Below the pieces are notes generated by a model. It was not told the origin of the DNA. It ran no database searches and saw only the letters and a list, made by a program, of their open reading frames with translations. Shown here piece by piece: positions 9,600 to 18,985 of a stretch of DNA of 64,000 nt. The position numbers were made by a program, and so were the translations under genes. The number at the start of each line of letters is the position of its first letter. The stretch's first letter is position 1. The stretch lies in assembly GCF_029690045.1 (NCBI RefSeq), contig NZ_CP121464.1, forward strand, positions 5,394,001 to 5,458,000, in the 5' to 3' direction. This stretch comes from Janthinobacterium rivuli. GTDB taxonomy: Bacteria; Pseudomonadota; Gammaproteobacteria; Burkholderiales; Burkholderiaceae_D.

Positions 9600-9610
9600 A
9601 CTTGCTCCGG

Positions 9611-9684
9611 AAATGAAATGATGTATGTTCATTATTGGGCAAAGAAAAGCCAAAGTCAAGAAATGAAACGATTGCATTTCATTT
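9611..9684. promoter_or_regulatory. Divergent emrA/tetR promoter region with two operator-like inverted repeats
   Basis: On the minus strand TTGACT (9654-9659), a 17-bp spacer and AATAAT (9631-9636) form the emrA promoter. On the plus strand TTGCAT (9672-9677), 17 bp and TACAGT (9695-9700) form the tetR promoter. Inverted repeat 1 has arms AAATGAAA (9661-9668) and TTTCATTT (9677-9684). Inverted repeat 2 has arms AATGAA (9612-9617) and TTCATT (9628-9633). Repeat 1 covers the tetR -35, repeat 2 the emrA -10 and start point. The shared half-site suggests one repressor binds both. Motif matches are seen; TetR binding is inferred. Confidence 0.65.
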
Positions 9685-9743
9685 TAATTTGCACTACAGT
9701 GTGAGCCATCACTTACCTTCCACCTTATAAAGAGACCCAGACC

Positions 9744-10463
9744 ATGTCCGATCCCGGCCTCAGCGATAACTTGCCTACCGATACAGAATCCGACGACGCC
9801 GTCCAGGAGCTTTCCTGCTGCGGCAAGCCAGCCGGCCGCCCGCGCGCGGCCGATATGGAAGCGCGCATGGAAAACCTGCTGCACACGGCCGGCTGCCTGT
9901 TTCTGGAAAAGGGGTATGGAAAGGTCAGTCTGGAAATGATCGCCCGCGAAGCCCATGTGGCCGTGCGCACGATTTATGTGAAGTTTGGCGGCAAGTCCGG
10001 CTTGTTCAATGCCGTGGTGGAATTGCGCCGCGCCTCTTACTTCTCGACCATGCCGGCGCTGGAAACGGATATGCGGCCCCTGCCCACCATCCTGGGCGAG
10101 TTCGGCCTGCTGTTCGTCCAGCTCGTCACCATGCCGGCGGCGATTCGCCTCAATCGCATGGTGGTGGCCGAAGCGGCCACGCACCCGGAACTGGCGGAAA
10201 CGTTTTACAAGGTGGGACCGGGACAGACGCGCGAGATGCTGACGAGGTTTTTCAGCCGCCCCGACATCGCGCCCCTGTTTCGCGCGGAATTGACACCGTC
10301 CATGCTGGCGCTGCACCTGCTCAATTGCCTGCTGGGCGACCAGATGTCGCGCCTGCTGTTTCCGCCACAGGCGCAACCGGATGTGGCGCAATTGCGCGCC
10401 AAGGTGGCGGTCAGTCTCGACCTGTTCCTGCACGGCACCCTGCGCCAGCCGCTGGCGGCCTGA
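9744..10463 (+). CDS. TetR-family transcriptional repressor
   Basis: A 239-residue regulator. Residues 28-80 hold the TetR helix-turn-helix (ENLLHTAGCLFLEKGYGKVS..MIAREAHVAVRTIYVKF); the rest is a helical ligand-binding domain of the AcrR C-terminal type. It is divergent from the emrA-emrB-efflux operon, so it probably represses that operon and itself. Ligands would be pump substrates. The N-terminal about 25 residues are extra and contain two adjacent cysteines (ELSCCGKPAGRPRA) that could be reactive. The start codon has no strong ribosome site, so a downstream start is possible. Confidence 0.9.
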   Translation: MSDPGLSDNLPTDTESDDAVQELSCCGKPAGRPRAADMEARMENLLHTAGCLFLEKGYGKVSLEMIAREAHVAVRTIYVKFGGKSGLFNAVVELRRASYFSTMPALETDMRPLPTILGEFGLLFVQLVTMPAAIRLNRMVVAEAATHPELAETFYKVGPGQTREMLTRFFSRPDIAPLFRAELTPSMLALHLLNCLLGDQMSRLLFPPQAQPDVAQLRAKVAVSLDLFLHGTLRQPLAA

Positions 10464-10486
10464 CGCGGAACGGTTGGCCGGGGAAA

Positions 10487-11662
10487 TCAGCCAGGACGGC
10501 TGCAACTCTCCGGCACCGCCGCTGCCGCGCGTTCATCGCTCAAGCCCAGCGCGCGCAGGAAAGGCTGGGCCGCTGACGCGCCATCAAGACTGAGTGAAGA
10601 CTCACTTCCATCGTAGCGGTCCGGGCCATAGCGCATCAGGTCGAACGAGGTTTCAAAGCGCTGCGCCAGGAAATACGTGCGGAAGTAATCGAAGGAAAAC
10701 GCCACCTGGCCATCATCCCGCAGCAGCAAGCCCTGCGCATACAAGGGCGCCAGCCAATCCCCGGCCGCCATGCTCCAGCCCTTCACGCCACAATAGTCGC
10801 TGGCAAAGCGCTCCAGCTCCGCCTCGCTGAGGAAGACGGTCTTGGCTTCGAACATCACGAACGCCAGCTCGATCAGGAATTCGCGCGCATCGGCAGCCAC
10901 GCCTGCGTTTACGCGCTGCTGCGCGCCCGCCTTGCCCAGCAAGCCGTCGAGATAATCGCGCTCGACTGCCAGCTGCGGCAGCAAGGTGGCAAACACATAC
11001 TCGGCATCCACCTGCCCCGTTTCCTGACCATTCGGCGTGTACAGCACCGACAGGGCGAAGTGCTTGCTCACGTCATCGAACTCGCGCAGGGACACCGTCC
11101 ACTGCGTGCCCGCCGCGCCGCCATCGGCCGCGGCCTCGCCTGTACCGAACTCGAGCACGGCAAACGCCGCCATCTGTCCTTGCGCACTGTACAGGCTGCC
11201 CGGATTGCTCTTGAACAGGATGCCCAGCGACTTCATCAGCGAACTGGCGTCGCCCGTATGCTGGTGGCCATGAAACACGGCGTGGATATTCTTGTAGTGC
11301 GCGCGCTGCTCGGCACTGGCGTGCTCGTCGGCGGAGAAAAAGCTGAAACCGGCATTGCCCAGCGCCGCAGCCGCGACACCCTGCGCGCGGCTGCCCGGCA
11401 CCAGGTAGAAGCGCGCGCCAGGCAAGCTGGCCGCCTGCAGCAGGGGGCGCAGGAAGTATTCGTAGACATACACGGGCGTCGTGCCGGCACAGGCGTCGAG
11501 CGCCACCAGCTGGCCCGTAAAGAAAATCGCATCGATCTTCTTGCCCGCCGCCAGGATAGCGGCCACGTCCTGGTACAAGGCATGCAGCATCACGGCTTGC
11601 TCTTGCTCATCGGCCCGGCGCAAACGGACATCGGCAATATGAAGGGCGGTAAATTTTTTCAT
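10487..11662 (-). CDS. Degenerate calcineurin-like phosphoesterase with a STAND-like C-terminal tail, no NTPase
   Basis: A 391-residue protein of unusual build. Residues 5-50 align with the start of calcineurin-like phosphoesterases (LHIADVRLR in place of LHISDLHFR; FFTGQLV in place of FTGDLV); PGSRAQ (89-94) stands where GNHD/E is expected, but GHQH (132-135) is kept. Most metal ligands are therefore lost. Residues 255-337 look like the winged-helix end of bacterial STAND proteins (FLIELAFVMFEAKTVFLSE, then AFSFDYFRTYFLAQRFE). The nucleotide-binding domain that usually separates the two parts is absent. There is no frameshift. It is a single gene with no clear operon partner. Function unknown; a defence-system relic is an inference. 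Confidence 0.6.
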   Translation of the reverse strand: MKKFTALHIADVRLRRADEQEQAVMLHALYQDVAAILAAGKKIDAIFFTGQLVALDACAGTTPVYVYEYFLRPLLQAASLPGARFYLVPGSRAQGVAAAALGNAGFSFFSADEHASAEQRAHYKNIHAVFHGHQHTGDASSLMKSLGILFKSNPGSLYSAQGQMAAFAVLEFGTGEAAADGGAAGTQWTVSLREFDDVSKHFALSVLYTPNGQETGQVDAEYVFATLLPQLAVERDYLDGLLGKAGAQQRVNAGVAADAREFLIELAFVMFEAKTVFLSEAELERFASDYCGVKGWSMAAGDWLAPLYAQGLLLRDDGQVAFSFDYFRTYFLAQRFETSFDLMRYGPDRYDGSESSLSLDGASAAQPFLRALGLSDERAAAAVPESCSRPG

Positions 11663-11869
11663 CGTTGCAAAACTCTTTCAGTACAGCGGAATTTGACCGA
11701 ACCCCACGCTGGCAACATTCCTGGAAAAATCACACGCTTCTATTGAAGCAGAACATGGTGACAGACCTCCATTCTGCCACTTTTTCCACACGGCAATACT
11801 CACCAATGTTCACATGGGATGGATCTGCCACAAGCCATCTGCGGTTTACGCTGCCCAGATCAAGGGATA

Positions 11870-11902
11870 AAAAAAAACCCGCAATATCGCTTGCGGGTTT
11901 TT
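11870..11902 (-). terminator. Rho-independent terminator, duplicated copy 1
   Basis: Minus-strand hairpin AAAAACCCGCAA / TTGCGGGTTTTT with a 6-nt loop and a following T run. It closely resembles the lpdA terminator at 12137 and is part of the duplicated segment described with the lpdA remnant. The 200 bp to its left (11663-11869) hold no gene I can see. Confidence 0.8.
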
Positions 11903-11934
11903 GAGTGTGCCTACTGGCGGCTAAACCATCAACG

Positions 11935-12127
11935 TTTGCGCGGCGGCGGCAAGTCCGTGCACACGCCTAATTCGGCGCGCTTTTGCAAACCTGCCGATCG
12001 ACTCGCCCAGGGTCGGGTGCGGGTGGATGGTCTTGCCGATGTCGGTGCCGTCGCAGCCCATTTCGATGGCCAGCGCGATTTCGCCGCTTCATCGTTCACC
12101 TGTCGCCCGCGTGCGTGCCGGCAATCG
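11935..12127 (-). pseudogene. Decayed tandem copy of the 3' end of lpdA
   Basis: About 190 bp match the last 64 codons of lpdA. An 86-bp core (11997-12082) is identical to 12257-12342, exactly 260 bp away. The outer parts are diverged, and an indel shifts the frame between the core and the shared end [12 protein letters not shown]. It has no start and no upstream gene body, so it is a remnant. It lies between two copies of the lpdA terminator, so the duplication unit included that terminator. Confidence 0.85.
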
Positions 12128-12136
12128 TTGGATAGT

Positions 12137-12167
12137 AAAAAACCCCACAATCGCTTGCGGGGTTTTT
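12137..12167 (-). terminator. Rho-independent terminator of the aceEF-lpdA operon
   Basis: Minus-strand hairpin with arms AAAAACCCC / GGGGTTTTT extended by CAA/TTG, then a T run. It is 25 bp past the lpdA stop and matches the second copy at 11870. Confidence 0.88.
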
Positions 12168-12192
12168 AGTGTTACGACACAGCGCTACAACA

Positions 12193-13992
12193 TCAGCGCT
12201 TGCGCGGTGGAGGCAAGTCCGTGCACACGCCTTCGTACACTTCGGCGGCCATACCAATCGACTCGCCCAGGGTCGGGTGCGGGTGGATGGTCTTGCCGAT
12301 GTCGGTGCCGTCGCAGCCCATTTCGATGGCCAGCGCGATTTCACCAATCATGTCGCCCGCATGCGTGCCGACGATGGTGCCGCCGATGATGCGGTGCGTT
12401 TCCGCATCGAACAGCAGCTTGGTGAAGCCTTCGGCGCGGCCATTGGCCACGGCGCGGCCGGAAGCTGCCCAAGGGAAGTGGCCCTTCTCGACCTTGATGC
12501 CCTTGGCTTTTGCTTCGTCTTCCGTGATGCCGGCCCATGCCACTTCCGGATCCGTGTAGGCGACCGATGGGATCACCTTGACGTCGAAGTGCGACTTCTG
12601 GCCAGATGCCGCTTCGGCAGCCACGTGGGCTTCATGCACGGCCTTGTGCGCCAGCATCGGCTGGCCCACCAGGTCGCCGATGGCGAAGATGTTCGGCACG
12701 TTGGTGCGCATCTGGCTGTCGACGTTGATGAAACCGCGATCCGTCACTTGCACGCCCGCCTTGTCGGCGGCCAGCTTCTTGCCGTTCGGGCTGCGGCCCA
12801 CGGCCACCAATACCAGATCGTAGATCTGTGGCGCCGGCGCCGTGGCACCTGCTTCAGCCGCTTCAAACGTGACCTTGATGCCTTCCGGCAGAGCCTCGAC
12901 GGCCACCGTCTTGGTCTTGGTCATGATGTTGTCGAAGCGCTTCTCGTTGAACTTCTGCCACACCTTGACGGCGTCGCGGTCCGCGCCCTGCATCAGGCCA
13001 TCCATCATTTCGACCACGTCGATGCGCGCACCGAAGGTCGAATAAACAGTCGCCATTTCCAGGCCGATGATGCCGCCGCCGATGACCAGCATGCGTTTCG
13101 GGATCTGGCGCAATTCCAGCGCGCCCGTCGAATCGACGATGCGCGGGTCTTCCGGCACGAATGGCAGCTTCACCACGGACGAACCGGCGGCGATGATGGC
13201 TTGCTTGAACTGCACGACTTTTTTCGAGCCGTCGCCTGCCGTCACTTCGATGTGGTTCGCGGAGAGGAACTGGCCCACGCCCGTGACGACTTGCGTCTTG
13301 CGCGCCTTGGCCATGCCAGCCAGGCCGCCCGTCATGTTCGAGATAACGCCTTCCTTGTACTTGCGTACCTGGTCGATGTCGATGGTCGGCTTGGCAAACG
13401 TCACGCCCGTGTTGGACATGTGCGCCGTTTCATCGATCACGGAAGCGACGTGCAGCAGCGCCTTCGACGGGATACAGCCCACGTTCAGGCACACACCGCC
13501 CAAGGTCGCATAGCGCTCGACGATGACCGTCGACATGCCCAGGTCGGCCGCGCGGAACGCCGCCGAATAGCCGCCAGGACCGCCGCCCAGCACCATCATG
13601 TCGACGTCGATGTCGACGTCGATGTCGACCTGGCCGCTGTAATTGCCGGCCGGGATGGCGGCAACGGCTGCAGCTGGTGCCGCCGCTGCAGGAGCCGGTG
13701 CTGCTGCTGGTGCGGGAGCGGCCGCCGGTGCGGCTGCGGGAGCTGCAGCACCGTCAAGCGCCTCCACCACCAGCAGCGCGCTGCCTTCGGCGATCTTGTC
13801 GCCGACCTTGACTTTGACTTCCTTGACGATGCCCGCGTGGGTCGACGGAATCTCCATACTGGCCTTGTCCGATTCGACCGTGATCAGGGACTGGTCCACC
13901 TTGATGGTGTCGCCGACCTTGACCATCAGTTCGATGACTTCGACTTCCTTGAAGTCGCCGATATTCGGTACTTTTACCTCTACTGTGCTCAT
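12193..13992 (-). CDS. lpdA: Dihydrolipoyl dehydrogenase (E3) with N-terminal lipoyl domain
   Basis: A 599-residue E3 of the pyruvate dehydrogenase complex. Residues 1-80 form a lipoyl domain with the lipoylated lysine K43 in [11 protein letters not shown]. An Ala/Pro linker (about 85-115) follows, then the FAD-binding motif [17 protein letters not shown], the redox disulfide [13 protein letters not shown] and the C-terminal interface with HPHPTLGE. It reoxidises dihydrolipoamide with NAD+. The linker ends in an acidic DIDVDIDVD repeat encoded by a 12-bp tandem repeat (13600-13629). The start at 13992 gives [14 protein letters not shown]; the extension to 14076 overlaps aceF and was rejected. 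It is 10 bp behind aceF. Confidence 0.96.
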   Translation of the reverse strand: MSTVEVKVPNIGDFKEVEVIELMVKVGDTIKVDQSLITVESDKASMEIPSTHAGIVKEVKVKVGDKIAEGSALLVVEALDGAAAPAAAPAAAPAPAAAPAPAAAAPAAAVAAIPAGNYSGQVDIDVDIDVDMMVLGGGPGGYSAAFRAADLGMSTVIVERYATLGGVCLNVGCIPSKALLHVASVIDETAHMSNTGVTFAKPTIDIDQVRKYKEGVISNMTGGLAGMAKARKTQVVTGVGQFLSANHIEVTAGDGSKKVVQFKQAIIAAGSSVVKLPFVPEDPRIVDSTGALELRQIPKRMLVIGGGIIGLEMATVYSTFGARIDVVEMMDGLMQGADRDAVKVWQKFNEKRFDNIMTKTKTVAVEALPEGIKVTFEAAEAGATAPAPQIYDLVLVAVGRSPNGKKLAADKAGVQVTDRGFINVDSQMRTNVPNIFAIGDLVGQPMLAHKAVHEAHVAAEAASGQKSHFDVKVIPSVAYTDPEVAWAGITEDEAKAKGIKVEKGHFPWAASGRAVANGRAEGFTKLLFDAETHRIIGGTIVGTHAGDMIGEIALAIEMGCDGTDIGKTIHPHPTLGESIGMAAEVYEGVCTDLPPPRKR

Positions 13993-14002
13993 CAATCGCT
14001 CC

Positions 14003-15664
14003 TTACAGCAGAATTTTGCGCATGTCGGCCAGGACTTCGCCGAGGTACACGGAGAATCGCGCGCCCATCGCGCCATCGACCACGCGGTGGTCGTAGGACA
14101 GCGAAGTGCCCATCATCAAACGTGGCTGGAAGGCCTTGCCATCCCATACCGGCTTGATCGAGGCTTTCGACAGACCCAAAATGGCCACTTCCGGCGCATT
14201 GACGATAGGCGTGAAGTGCGTGCCGCCAATGCCGCCCAGGGACGAAATGGTGAAGCTGGCGCCCTGCATGTCGGCCGGTTTCAGCTTGCCTTCGCGCGCC
14301 TGCAAGGAGAGTTCCGTCATTTCGCGGGCGATCTGCGACACCGACTTCTGGTCCGCGCCCTTGATCACGGGGACCACCAGGCCGTTCGGCGTGTCGGCAG
14401 CGAAGCCGATGTTGTAGTACTGCTTGAGGATCAGGTTTTCGCCCTTGGCGTCGAGGGAAGCGTTAAACGCGGGGAATTTCTTCAGCGCGGCGACGGACGC
14501 CTTGATGACGAAAGCCAGCATGGTCAGCTTGGCCGCATCCTTGTTCTTCGCATTGGCCGCGTTGGTGTCGACGCGGAACGCTTCCAGGTCCGTCACGTCC
14601 GCTTCGTCGAACTGCGTGACGTGCGGGATCATGACCCAGTTGCGGTGCAGGTTAGGACCCGAGATTTTCTTGATGCGCGACAGCGGCAGCAATTCGGTCG
14701 TGCCGAATTTGCTGAAGTCCAGCGACGGCCATGGCAGCAGATCCAGGCCCACGCCCGAACCGGCCTTGGCGACCGGCGCGTTTGGCGCGGCGACAGCGCC
14801 CGACATCACGCCCTTGACGAAGTTCTGCACGTCTTCCTGGGTGATGCGGCCTTTCGGACCGGAACCGCCCACGCGGCTCAGGTCCACGCCCAGTTCGCGC
14901 GCGAACTTGCGGATCGATGGCGACGCGTGCGCCAGCTTGCCGTTGGCGGCAGGTGCGGCGGCAGGAGCCGGGGCTGCAGCAGGTGCTGCGGCAGGCACGG
15001 GCGCCGAAGCGACGGCGGCGGCTGGTGCGGCGGCGGCTTGCGCTGGCGCAGCAGCGGCTGCAGGTGCAGCAGCGCCACCCGTCGTTTCGACGACCAGCAC
15101 CAGCGAACCCTTGGCAACCTTGTCACCGACCTTGACTTTCAATTCCTTGACGATACCCGCGTGGCTCGATGGGATTTCCATGCTCGCCTTGTCCGATTCG
15201 ACCGTCAGCAGCGACTGGTCGACCTTGATGCTGTCGCCGACCTTGACCATCAGTTCGATGACTTCGACTTCCTTGAAGTCTCCGATATCGGGCACGGTCA
15301 CTTCGACCAGGGCTGGCGCGCCGGATGGGGCGGCAGGTGCTGGCGCGGCGGCAGGTGCGGCTTCAGCAGCCGGTGCAGGGGCGGCAGCGGCAGGCGCAGG
15401 CGCCGATACCGGGACCGACGCGTCGTCCGCCACTTCCAGCAGCAGTACCAGCGAACCTTCGGCGATCTTGTCGCCCACGTTGACTTTCAATTCCTTGACG
15501 ACACCGGCGTGGCTCGATGGAATTTCCATGCTGGCCTTGTCCGATTCGACCGTGATCAGGGACTGGTCAACCTTGACCGTATCGCCTGGCTTGACCATCA
15601 GTTCAATGATCTCGACTTCCTTGAAATCGCCGATATCCGGGACTTTGACTTCCACAATGCTCAT
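14003..15664 (-). CDS. aceF: Pyruvate dehydrogenase E2, dihydrolipoyllysine acetyltransferase
   Basis: A 553-residue E2 core enzyme. Two lipoyl domains carry K43 and K159 in identical [15 protein letters not shown] contexts, joined by Ala/Pro-rich hinges. The E1/E3-binding domain follows ([17 protein letters not shown], about residue 250), then the catalytic acetyltransferase domain ending with [11 protein letters not shown], which holds the catalytic His and Asp. It transfers the acetyl group to CoA. The start at 15664 is the one that begins the lipoyl domain; the frame continuing to 15742 is rejected. It lies between aceE and lpdA in one operon. Confidence 0.97.
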   Translation of the reverse strand: MSIVEVKVPDIGDFKEVEIIELMVKPGDTVKVDQSLITVESDKASMEIPSSHAGVVKELKVNVGDKIAEGSLVLLLEVADDASVPVSAPAPAAAAPAPAAEAAPAAAPAPAAPSGAPALVEVTVPDIGDFKEVEVIELMVKVGDSIKVDQSLLTVESDKASMEIPSSHAGIVKELKVKVGDKVAKGSLVLVVETTGGAAAPAAAAAPAQAAAAPAAAVASAPVPAAAPAAAPAPAAAPAANGKLAHASPSIRKFARELGVDLSRVGGSGPKGRITQEDVQNFVKGVMSGAVAAPNAPVAKAGSGVGLDLLPWPSLDFSKFGTTELLPLSRIKKISGPNLHRNWVMIPHVTQFDEADVTDLEAFRVDTNAANAKNKDAAKLTMLAFVIKASVAALKKFPAFNASLDAKGENLILKQYYNIGFAADTPNGLVVPVIKGADQKSVSQIAREMTELSLQAREGKLKPADMQGASFTISSLGGIGGTHFTPIVNAPEVAILGLSKASIKPVWDGKAFQPRLMMGTSLSYDHRVVDGAMGARFSVYLGEVLADMRKILL

Positions 15665-15758
15665 AGCTTGCTCCGTTATTTTATTTGTCAGATGGACCCG
15701 CACACACGCCAGGGCGGCGCTTTCGCACCGCCCTGGCATCATCGGGTCCGCACAACGA

Positions 15759-18455
15759 TTACTGGGTCACCGGATTCGGTTTGTTCGCGTCGATGCCATA
15801 CTTGGCGATCGCCTGCTCCACCACCGACACGTCGATCTTGCCTTCGTCAGCCAGCGATTTGAGCGCGGCCACGGTGACATAATAACGGTTCACTTCGAAG
15901 AACTCGCGCAGCTTGGCGCGGCTGTCCGAGCGGCCAAAGCCATCGGTACCGAGCACTTTATAAGTGCGGCCCTTCGGCATGAAGGCGCGGATCTGTTCTG
16001 CAAACGCGCGCATGTAGTCGGTCGTGGCGACGATCGGGCCGTCCGTGTCCTGCATCAGCGACGTCACGTAAGGCACGCGCTGCTCTTTCGACGGGTTGAC
16101 CATGTTCCAGCGTTCCGCATCCTGGCCATCGCGGGCCACCAGGGTCAGCGACGGCGCCGACCACACGTCCGCGGCCACGCCCCAGTCGTTTTGCAACAGT
16201 TCGGCGGCGAAGATCGATTCACGCAGGATGGTGCCGCAACCGATCAGCTGTACGCGCAGCTTGGCGTCAGCCTGGCCTTCCTGCAGTTTGTACATGCCTT
16301 TCAGGATGCCTTCTTCCTGGCCTGGCTTGATGCCTGGCTGGGCATAGTTCTCGTTCATGATCGTGATGTAGTAGAACACATCTTCCTGGTTGGCGATCAT
16401 GCGGCGCAGGCCGTCCTGGATGATGACGGCGACTTCATGGCTGAAGGTCGGATCGTACGGCATGCAGGTCGGGATGGTCGCGGCAAAGATATGGCTGTGG
16501 CCATCTTCGTGCTGCAAGCCTTCGCCGTTCAGGGTCGTGCGGCCAGCCGTGCCGCCCATCAGGAAGCCACGGGCGCGCATGTCGGCCGAAGCCCATACCT
16601 GGTCGCCGATGCGCTGGAAGCCGAACATCGAGTAGAAGGTGTAGAACGGGATCATGATGCGGTCGTTGGTCGAATACGACGTCGCCGCGGCGATCCACGA
16701 GCTCATGCCGCCCGCTTCGTTGATGCCCTCTTGCAGGATCTGGCCAGCCTTGTCTTCGCGGTAGTACATGACCTGGTCTTTGTCGACCGGCTCGTACAAC
16801 TGGCCTTTCGGGTTGTAGATGCCGATCTGGCGGAACAGGCCTTCCATGCCGAAGGTACGCGATTCATCGACCAAAATAGGCACGACGCGCTGGCCCAGGT
16901 TCGGGTCTTTCAGCAGGGTCGAGATCACACGCACGAACGCTTGCGTGGTCGAGATTTCACGGCCTTCAGGCGTCGCTTCCAGCACGTTTTTAAAGGCGTC
17001 CAGGCCAGGCACCGGCAGGGTTTCTTCCGACTTCTGGCGGCGCTGCGGCAGGTAGCCACCGAGGGCCTTGCGGCGCTCGTGCAGGTAGACCATTTCCGGC
17101 GCGTCGTCGGCTGGCTTGAAGAACGGGATGTCGGCCAGCTTGTCGTCAGGGATAGGCAGCGAGAAGCGGTCGCGCATTTCGCGGATGGCTTCGTCGTCGA
17201 GTTTTTTCGTCTGGTGCGCCGTGTTGCGCGCTTCGCCGGACTTGCCCATGCCGTAACCTTTGATGGTTTTCACCAGCAGGACGGTCGGCTGGCCCTTGTG
17301 TTCCTGGGCGATCTTGAATGCCGCGTAAATCTTGTGCGGATCGTGACCGCCACGGGTCAGGCGCCAGATGTCGTCGTCCGTCATGTTGGCAACCATTTCC
17401 AGCAGCTTCGGATGCTTGCCGAAGAAGTGCTTGCGCACGTAGGCGCCATCCTTGGCCTTGTAGTTCTGGTATTCGCCGTCGACGGTTTCCATCATCACGC
17501 GCTGCAGGATGCCTTCCTTGTCTTGCGCCAGCAGGGCATCCCAGCCCGGACCCCAGATGACCTTGACGACGTTCCAGCCGGCGCCACGGAATTCGCCTTC
17601 CAGTTCCTGGATGATCTTGGTGTTGCCGCGCACAGGGCCGTCCAGGCGCTGCAGGTTGCAGTTGACCACGATGACCAGGTTGTCGAGCATGTCGCGTGCG
17701 GCCAAGCCGATCGCGCCCAGCGATTCCGGCTCGTCCATCTCGCCATCGCCGCAGAAGGCCCAGATCTTGCGGTTGTCGGTTTTCGCGATGCCGCGCGCGT
17801 GCAGGTACTTCAGGAAGCGCGCCTGGTAGATCGCCATGTGCGGGCCCAGGCCCATCGACACGGTCGGGAACTGCCAGAAGTCTGGCATCAATTTAGGATG
17901 CGGGTACGAGGACAGGCCCTTGCCGTCGACTTCCTTGCGGAAGTTCAGCATTTGCTCTTCCGTCAGGCGGCCTTCGAGGAAGGCGCGCGCGTAGACGCCG
18001 GGCGAGGAGTGGCCCTGGATGTACAGCAGGTCGCCGCCGTGGTCGGCCGTAGGCGCGTGCCAGAAATGGTTGAAACCGATGCCCAGCATGTTCGCCAGCG
18101 AAGCGAACGAGGACAAGTGGCCGCCCAGATCGCCGTCGGCGCGGTTGGCCTTGACAACCATGGCCATGGCGTTCCAGCGCATCCACGAACGCAGGCGCTC
18201 TTCGTATTCCAGGTTGCCGGGACAGTGTGCTTCTTGTTTGGTGGGGATGGTATTGACGTAGGCGGTGGTGCTGGAGAACGGGATCTGGGCGCCGCGGCGG
18301 CGAGCCAGGTCAACCATGCGCTCCATCAGGTAATGCGCGCGTTCCGGACCTTCATTTTCCAGAACGGCTTCGAGCGCGTCCAGCCACTCCTTGGTTTCCT
18401 GCATATCCGGGTCGGTGCCGATCTGTGTCGTTACCTGGTTCAGTTGAGCTGACAT
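15759..18455 (-). CDS. aceE: Pyruvate dehydrogenase E1 component, homodimeric
   Basis: An 898-residue E1 that decarboxylates pyruvate with thiamine diphosphate and acetylates the lipoyl groups of E2. The ThDP/Mg motif is visible as [12 protein letters not shown] followed by [20 protein letters not shown]. Length and sequence match the single-chain proteobacterial type, not the alpha/beta type. It is the first gene of aceE-aceF-lpdA, with 94 bp to aceF. GGAG lies upstream of the ATG. A sigma-70-like promoter with an unusual repeat arrangement lies upstream. Confidence 0.98.
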   Translation of the reverse strand: MSAQLNQVTTQIGTDPDMQETKEWLDALEAVLENEGPERAHYLMERMVDLARRRGAQIPFSSTTAYVNTIPTKQEAHCPGNLEYEERLRSWMRWNAMAMVVKANRADGDLGGHLSSFASLANMLGIGFNHFWHAPTADHGGDLLYIQGHSSPGVYARAFLEGRLTEEQMLNFRKEVDGKGLSSYPHPKLMPDFWQFPTVSMGLGPHMAIYQARFLKYLHARGIAKTDNRKIWAFCGDGEMDEPESLGAIGLAARDMLDNLVIVVNCNLQRLDGPVRGNTKIIQELEGEFRGAGWNVVKVIWGPGWDALLAQDKEGILQRVMMETVDGEYQNYKAKDGAYVRKHFFGKHPKLLEMVANMTDDDIWRLTRGGHDPHKIYAAFKIAQEHKGQPTVLLVKTIKGYGMGKSGEARNTAHQTKKLDDEAIREMRDRFSLPIPDDKLADIPFFKPADDAPEMVYLHERRKALGGYLPQRRQKSEETLPVPGLDAFKNVLEATPEGREISTTQAFVRVISTLLKDPNLGQRVVPILVDESRTFGMEGLFRQIGIYNPKGQLYEPVDKDQVMYYREDKAGQILQEGINEAGGMSSWIAAATSYSTNDRIMIPFYTFYSMFGFQRIGDQVWASADMRARGFLMGGTAGRTTLNGEGLQHEDGHSHIFAATIPTCMPYDPTFSHEVAVIIQDGLRRMIANQEDVFYYITIMNENYAQPGIKPGQEEGILKGMYKLQEGQADAKLRVQLIGCGTILRESIFAAELLQNDWGVAADVWSAPSLTLVARDGQDAERWNMVNPSKEQRVPYVTSLMQDTDGPIVATTDYMRAFAEQIRAFMPKGRTYKVLGTDGFGRSDSRAKLREFFEVNRYYVTVAALKSLADEGKIDVSVVEQAIAKYGIDANKPNPVTQ

Positions 18456-18524
18456 CTGTTGAGTCTCCTTTGTGAACGCCCCACCCCGATTTTCCGGATC
18501 GCTGTCGGACGGTATTTCGCTGAT

Positions 18525-18613
18525 TATTTACTATTAAGTCGGTTTAGTGTGGGGATTCTAACAGCGTATTTACTATTTTTCAAATTACGATATAGCATTT
18601 CATATTATGAAAT
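18525..18613 (-). promoter_or_regulatory. aceE promoter with 11-bp direct repeats and an upstream palindrome
   Basis: Minus strand: TTGAAA (18578-18583), 17-bp spacer, TAGAAT (18555-18560). The 11-mer TATTTACTATT (plus strand) occurs at 18567-18577, inside the spacer, and at 18525-18535, in the early transcript; they are 42 bp apart, four helical turns. A near-perfect palindrome ATTTCATATTATGAAAT lies at 18597-18613, just upstream of the -35. The repeats are seen; binding by a regulator is inferred. No classical PdhR site was recognised. Confidence 0.6.
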
Positions 18614-18782
18614 TACCCTATGAAATTTATGCTGCACTGCCGCAAATTCTGCCCGGAAATTAGCGTGATCAAAGTGCCAAAAACGGCGCCAAAAACCCAC
18701 AGGCCCTTGCGCTCCCTACGCCACCAGCACACCAGCAAAACGCATTGACGCCCCAGTCGCCCGCCCAGGCGCCTCGGGCCAA

Positions 18783-18882
18783 GCGGGCCTGAAAAATGTC
18801 GAGGGCAAGGCGCGGCGACGCAGACAGTACGCCAGTACGGCAAGGAGCTGCAACGCCGCCATCGGCATTTTCTCAGGCCCGC
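18783..18882. repeat. About 100-bp imperfect inverted-repeat element
   Basis: In the 530-bp gap between aceE and folD, terminal arms GCGGGCCTGAAAAATG (from 18784) and CATTTTCTCAGGCCCGC (to 18882) pair with one bulge. Pairing extends inwards through GTCGAGGGC / GCCATCGGC. The centre holds short repeats of AGTACGCCAGTACGGC type. It encodes no protein. It looks like an intergenic palindromic repeat (REP/MITE-like), but copies elsewhere in the genome cannot be checked here. Confidence 0.55.
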
Positions 18883-18948
18883 GTCTCCGGCCCGCTTTTT
18901 AACGTTACGGCATTGGCGCCAAAAACGCCCCTTTGCACCGCCCGGCTT

Positions 18949-18954
18949 TATAAT
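18949..18954 (+). promoter_or_regulatory. Putative -10 box of folD
   Basis: A perfect TATAAT 31 bp before the folD ATG. No convincing -35 at the right distance was seen, so only the -10 is called. Confidence 0.45.
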
Positions 18955-18985
18955 CTGTCTTTTCCCTCCCACACAGCCTCCTACC

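Noticed and set aside
14424..18452. A 1342-codon open frame on the plus strand opposite aceE and aceF
   Set aside because: It is antisense to two certain genes, has biased low-complexity content and no domain; high GC keeps stop codons rare.
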